DNA of 64,000 nt, taken from contig JAUXVD010000003.1 in NCBI GenBank assembly GCA_030684575.1, forward strand, positions 310,001-374,000, in the 5' to 3' direction. A program made the translations under genes and the position numbers. The DNA comes from Nitrospirota bacterium (GTDB lineage Bacteria > Nitrospirota > Nitrospiria > Nitrospirales > Nitrospiraceae). Under the pieces are notes generated by a model, which ran no database searches, was not told the origin of the DNA, and saw only the letters and a list, made by a program, of their open reading frames with translations. Below are positions 61,354 through 64,000 of this stretch, one piece after another; position 1 is the stretch's first letter, and the number at the start of each line of letters is the position of its first letter.

Positions 61354-63003
61354 ATGGCACAGTCGTTCGGGCAGAGTAGGCTCAGTCCATCACGAGTGGC
61401 AACAATCACAACCGCACGCTCGCTGCAGCTGGTTTGGTCCGGCGCGGTGAGGAAATGTGGGAAGGAGTCGATGATGGCAAAACTCAGAAAGCGAATGATG
61501 AAATGGGGGCTGTCGGCGGCCCAGGTCGGCCTGGCTGCGATCATCATGGTAGGGCCAGGGATATCGGCGCAAGCGAGCGAGTTCGATGGGTTTGACGGAT
61601 TGGACTTCGGGACCCTTGTCCAGCGCGGCCTCGAACATTCTTCTTCTGTCTGGTTCGGAGTCGGGAGACCACTAAAAGATTCCGCGGCTCCGACAACTGG
61701 TGATTATCGGACACCGACTCAAAAGGCCTCTGACCAAGTGCTTCTCGCCGAGGGTCTGAAAGCCGAGTATGTGACTCGAACTGCCGCCAACAATGCGGAT
61801 ATGTTTGCGTTCTGGCCCTCCGACGAGAGTCCGACTCACCTCATATTTTGCATCGAAGGTGGTCGACAGGATCTCGGCACGTTTCTGCCAGGCGGTTTGA
61901 TCAAGAAGTTCAATCCTGCTGTGCAACGTATCAAGCTGTCGGATGGTTCGGTGGAGACGATCCTCCGCGGTACGATTTCCTGTGACGGCATTCGCCGGAC
62001 TCCGTGGCAGACGATTCTGGCGACCGAAGAAGCCAGCGACGGCGGAGCCTATGAGATTATCAACCCGATGAATGTGACGAACCATACCATCACCGATCGT
62101 ACACTGGGTTCCATCGTCGATGAGAACGGATTACCCTCCACCTCGATTGTGAAGCGAATGGCATTACCGAAAATGGCATGGGAAGGGCTCGGCATCACGC
62201 CAGAAGGCGTTGTCTATGCCGGAGATGAATTGCGGCCTGGCACCCCTGCCAATGCCGACGGCGGCGCGATGTTCAAGTTCATTCCGGCCATCCCCAGGAC
62301 GGCCAGCGGCCCCATCGGAACACTTTCCGAGTCCCCGCTGACTGCCGGTAACGTCTTCGCACTTCAGATTTCCTGCCAAACCACGACACAGCAATTCGGT
62401 CAAGGGTGCGAAATCGGCAACGGTGCCTGGATTAGCGTCAGCGCGGCAAATGCCAGGACCGATGCCAATACAGCTGGTGCAACTGGGTACTATCGTCCGG
62501 AAGATTTGGAGCGCGATCCCGACTTTGCCGGTCCCGGTACTCGATTTTGTTGGACCGATACCGGCCTCGAAGAGGGCGGCAACTATGGCGAAGTCATGTG
62601 CGCCGTTGACTCCGCGCCCCTCGTGGCCGATCCGGCACAGCGGACAGTGGTCGTGAACCGGTTTGTCGAAGGCAATCCCGATATGAACCAGCCGGACAAT
62701 TTTGCGTTTCAACCGAAGACAGGCAATCACTATGTGATCGAGGATCACCCGAACGGGGACATCTTTGCCTGCCTGCCGGATGGCTCGGACCGAGACATCA
62801 AGACGGACGGTTGCGTGAAGATTCTGTCGGTGAAAGACACCTCTGCCGAGCCGACCGGCTTCAAGTTTTCAGGTGACGGTAGAACGGCGTACCTGTCGAT
62901 TCAGCACAGCAACGACGGCTTGATGACGAAGTTCGACGATTATGCGACGGACGACATTATCAAGATCACCGGGTTTAAGATTCCGTTCCGGTTTCAACAC
63001 TGA
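61354..63003 (+). CDS. PhoX-like phosphatase (DUF839 family)
   Basis: Exported beta-propeller enzyme of the PhoX/DUF839 family, 549 residues. Family blocks: TILATEEASDGGAYEI, WEGLGITPEGVVYAGDEL, GGAMFKFIP, DNFAFQPKTGNHYVIEDH and EPTGFKFSGDGRTAYLSIQH. PhoX proteins are Ca2+/Fe3+ phosphatases released in phosphate starvation. AGGAGGAGG stands five bases before the ATG at 61354; a second good start, 61474 (AAGGAG), begins right before a Sec-type signal (GLAAIIMVGPGISAQA). The longer start adds about 40 residues without a twin-arginine motif, unlike usual Tat-exported PhoX. Confidence 0.8.
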   Translation: MAQSFGQSRLSPSRVATITTARSLQLVWSGAVRKCGKESMMAKLRKRMMKWGLSAAQVGLAAIIMVGPGISAQASEFDGFDGLDFGTLVQRGLEHSSSVWFGVGRPLKDSAAPTTGDYRTPTQKASDQVLLAEGLKAEYVTRTAANNADMFAFWPSDESPTHLIFCIEGGRQDLGTFLPGGLIKKFNPAVQRIKLSDGSVETILRGTISCDGIRRTPWQTILATEEASDGGAYEIINPMNVTNHTITDRTLGSIVDENGLPSTSIVKRMALPKMAWEGLGITPEGVVYAGDELRPGTPANADGGAMFKFIPAIPRTASGPIGTLSESPLTAGNVFALQISCQTTTQQFGQGCEIGNGAWISVSAANARTDANTAGATGYYRPEDLERDPDFAGPGTRFCWTDTGLEEGGNYGEVMCAVDSAPLVADPAQRTVVVNRFVEGNPDMNQPDNFAFQPKTGNHYVIEDHPNGDIFACLPDGSDRDIKTDGCVKILSVKDTSAEPTGFKFSGDGRTAYLSIQHSNDGLMTKFDDYATDDIIKITGFKIPFRFQH

Positions 63004-63032
63004 GACGCGGTCATCCACGCGTCTTCTATTTA
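63003..63032 (+). terminator. Probable terminator of the PhoX-like gene
   Basis: AGACGCG (63003-63009) and CGCGTCT (63018-63024) form a 7-bp stem, followed by TCTATTTA. Confidence 0.5.
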
Positions 63033-63040
63033 GCCAACTA

Positions 63041-63073
63041 GACGTGCGCGCCGGAGCAATGGGCGCGCACGTC
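63041..63073. terminator. Strong GC hairpin
   Basis: GACGTGCGCGCC (63041-63052) pairs perfectly with GGCGCGCACGTC (63062-63073) over 9 bases. No U tract. It stands 11 bases before the next ATG, so it could hide its ribosome binding site or back up the previous terminator. Confidence 0.5.
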
Positions 63074-63084
63074 GGACCTACACT

Positions 63085-63426
63085 ATGCACCTCTCTCCCG
63101 ATCGATCTTTGGTCACACCCCTTTCCGACCCGGATCTCGCGCTGCGTCGTGAAGTCTTGGTGACGGGACTGTTCAAGTATGTGGCGGAGATTCAAGCGCT
63201 GGAGGACGGCTATGCATTCAAGTTTCGCCGCTCGGGATTGCTCAACAGGCGAATTGCGGATTACCTGCTATTCGAAGGCTTGCATGCGCCCCAACTGACG
63301 TTCGCATTGATTGAGGAATCGAACGAAGGCACGTTGTGGTTGCAGGTGCGAGGATCGGTGAGCGAGAAGGCGAAGGTCACAATGGGTTATGTGCCGAACC
63401 ACCCACTTATGCCATCTCTGGCCTAG
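63085..63426 (+). CDS. Hypothetical protein, 113 residues
   Basis: A soluble small protein. The middle (FKFRRSGLLNRRIADYLLFEGLH) is basic and ordered, followed by strands PQLTFALIEESNEGTLWLQVRG. No signal peptide, cysteine or known motif. A hairpin lies directly before the start and there is no evident ribosome binding site. Function unknown. Confidence 0.6.
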   Translation: MHLSPDRSLVTPLSDPDLALRREVLVTGLFKYVAEIQALEDGYAFKFRRSGLLNRRIADYLLFEGLHAPQLTFALIEESNEGTLWLQVRGSVSEKAKVTMGYVPNHPLMPSLA

Positions 63427-63473
63427 GTTCTGGTCCCATGGCTTTACCAATCCCTGGCTCGATGAGGTCGAGC

Positions 63474-63689
63474 CTAGGCGAGGGCCGGTTTACTCTTTTT
63501 CCACCGGTCGCTTCCGTAGATGGGCGTGCGGGCTCGGCTTGGGTGGGGAGGACGGCGGCGTTGGCGATTGAGGACGATCACGCGGTCGATGACATCCCCG
63601 CAGTGGAGGCAACGAAAAGCCGGAATCCTGGTTCCTCCCTCGCAGATGATCTCAGGCACTCTCAATCCGGCACAACGGGTACAGGGCAT
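63474..63689 (-). CDS. Small zinc-ribbon-like protein
   Basis: 71 residues with two CxxC knuckles: CTRC at residues 3-6 and CLHC at about 27-30, separated by GLRVPEIICEGGTRIPAFR, then GDVIDRVIVLNRQRRR. This is the pattern of a widespread small zinc-ribbon family of unknown role. A basic tail follows. It starts 14 bases after the stop of the gene upstream on the same strand, so both are probably one operon. Confidence 0.65.
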   Translation of the reverse strand: MPCTRCAGLRVPEIICEGGTRIPAFRCLHCGDVIDRVIVLNRQRRRPPHPSRARTPIYGSDRWKKSKPALA

Positions 63690-63703
63690 AGATCACTCTT
63701 TGG

Positions 63704-64000
63704 TTAGACGGTCGTGAGTAGCGGCGACTCCTCTTGGGAATCACATGGTTCTGAATTGAGGGCTGTGCGGACGGGCGCGCTCTGAACCTGGTCGCGAATC
63801 GCAAGTACGACCTTGCAGGCCGGTCCAAACTGAAAATCTGTGAGCAGCAGATCAAGCCGGCCGGCTGTCTTCTCCAGATTGAAGTAGTGACAGAATTCTG
63901 AAAAGACGGTGCCCCGCATGCGCGGTTGTGCGGCATCGATCTCCCAGGTCCGCATGGAGAGCACGATCGGTTCGTTGAGCGCTTCGATTCGAGAGAGGAG
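63704..64000 (-). CDS. C-terminal part of a hypothetical protein (runs off window)
   Basis: The frame is open to the right edge, so only the last 98 codons are seen: LLSRIEALNEPIVLSMRTWE, then MRGTVFSEFCHYFNLEKTAG and LDLLLTDFQFGPACKVVLAI. It could also begin at a GTG (63964) or ATG (63955) inside the window. No family recognised. Confidence 0.5.
   Translation of the reverse strand, partial: LLSRIEALNEPIVLSMRTWEIDAAQPRMRGTVFSEFCHYFNLEKTAGRLDLLLTDFQFGPACKVVLAIRDQVQSAPVRTALNSEPCDSQEESPLLTTV

Noticed and set aside
1-64000. CRISPR array, tRNA, rRNA
   Set aside because: No regularly spaced identical repeats with unique spacers and no cloverleaf with CCA-end or rRNA-like stretch were seen in any intergenic region.

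Overview
The window looks like a chromosomal segment of a Nitrospira-type bacterium (phylum Nitrospirota). This is inferred from the GC-rich coding style, an exosortase/PEP-CTERM exopolysaccharide locus next to large outer-membrane proteins, a CYTH-CHAD protein and a typical universal stress protein pair; no rRNA or marker gene is present to prove it. No tRNA, rRNA, CRISPR array or intact insertion sequence was seen.

Layout. 1-4.0 kb: tandem universal stress protein, Ca2+/Na+ antiporter, a PstS-like binding protein and a small secreted protein. 4.0-8.1 kb: gene-poor accessory stretch with an unexplained cluster of GTAAA-N4-TTTAC inverted repeats, a 32-bp perfect palindrome, two small genes, a HigA fragment and a toxin-antitoxin-like pair. 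8.1-11.6 kb: CYTH-CHAD protein, outer-membrane barrel, GspC-like protein. 11.9-20.3 kb: a two-partner secretion pair (TpsB and a 1434-residue TpsA) followed on the same strand by ExbB, ExbD and TonB. 20.4-25.9 kb: three PEP-CTERM proteins, a second PstS-like protein and an HD-GYP response regulator. 26.2-48.6 kb: exopolysaccharide/exosortase A locus (glycosyltransferases, flippase, polymerase/ligase, exosortase-EpsI fusion, WecA-like initiator, TPR lipoprotein, Wza-like export protein, barrel, chain-length protein, tyrosine kinase, ATPase). 48.8-57.4 kb: phosphate-selective porin, a third PstS-like protein, a PhoB-like regulator, CBS protein, polyphosphate kinase and a frameshifted PEP-CTERM gene. 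57.6-64 kb: fibronectin-like lipoprotein, a 44-residue membrane peptide, methylglyoxal synthase, a membrane protein, a DUF155 remnant, a PhoX-like phosphatase and small hypotheticals.

Unifying observation. At least fourteen intergenic regions carry short TTAAC/GTAAC-type units repeated exactly every 11 bp, usually followed by a -10-like hexamer about 10, 22, 33 or 43 bp later. The 11-bp period and the TTAAC core match known Pho boxes (PhoB CTGTCAT, cyanobacterial SphR CTTAACC, Bacillus PhoP TTAACA). They stand before the porin, a PstS-like protein, the PhoB-like regulator itself, ppk, the PhoX-like gene, PEP-CTERM genes, the TPS-ExbBD-TonB cluster and all three exopolysaccharide transcription units. 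I infer a phosphate-starvation regulon in which phosphate scavenging, polyphosphate handling and remodelling of the cell surface/biofilm matrix are switched together.

The PhoB-like regulator keeps the acceptor Asp but lacks the conserved Thr and Lys of the receiver and appears almost leaderless, so its control may be unusual. The most original leads are this surface-remodelling Pho regulon, the TonB-coupled two-partner secretion operon, the three near-identical exopolysaccharide promoter modules, and the 4.7-kb palindrome cluster.
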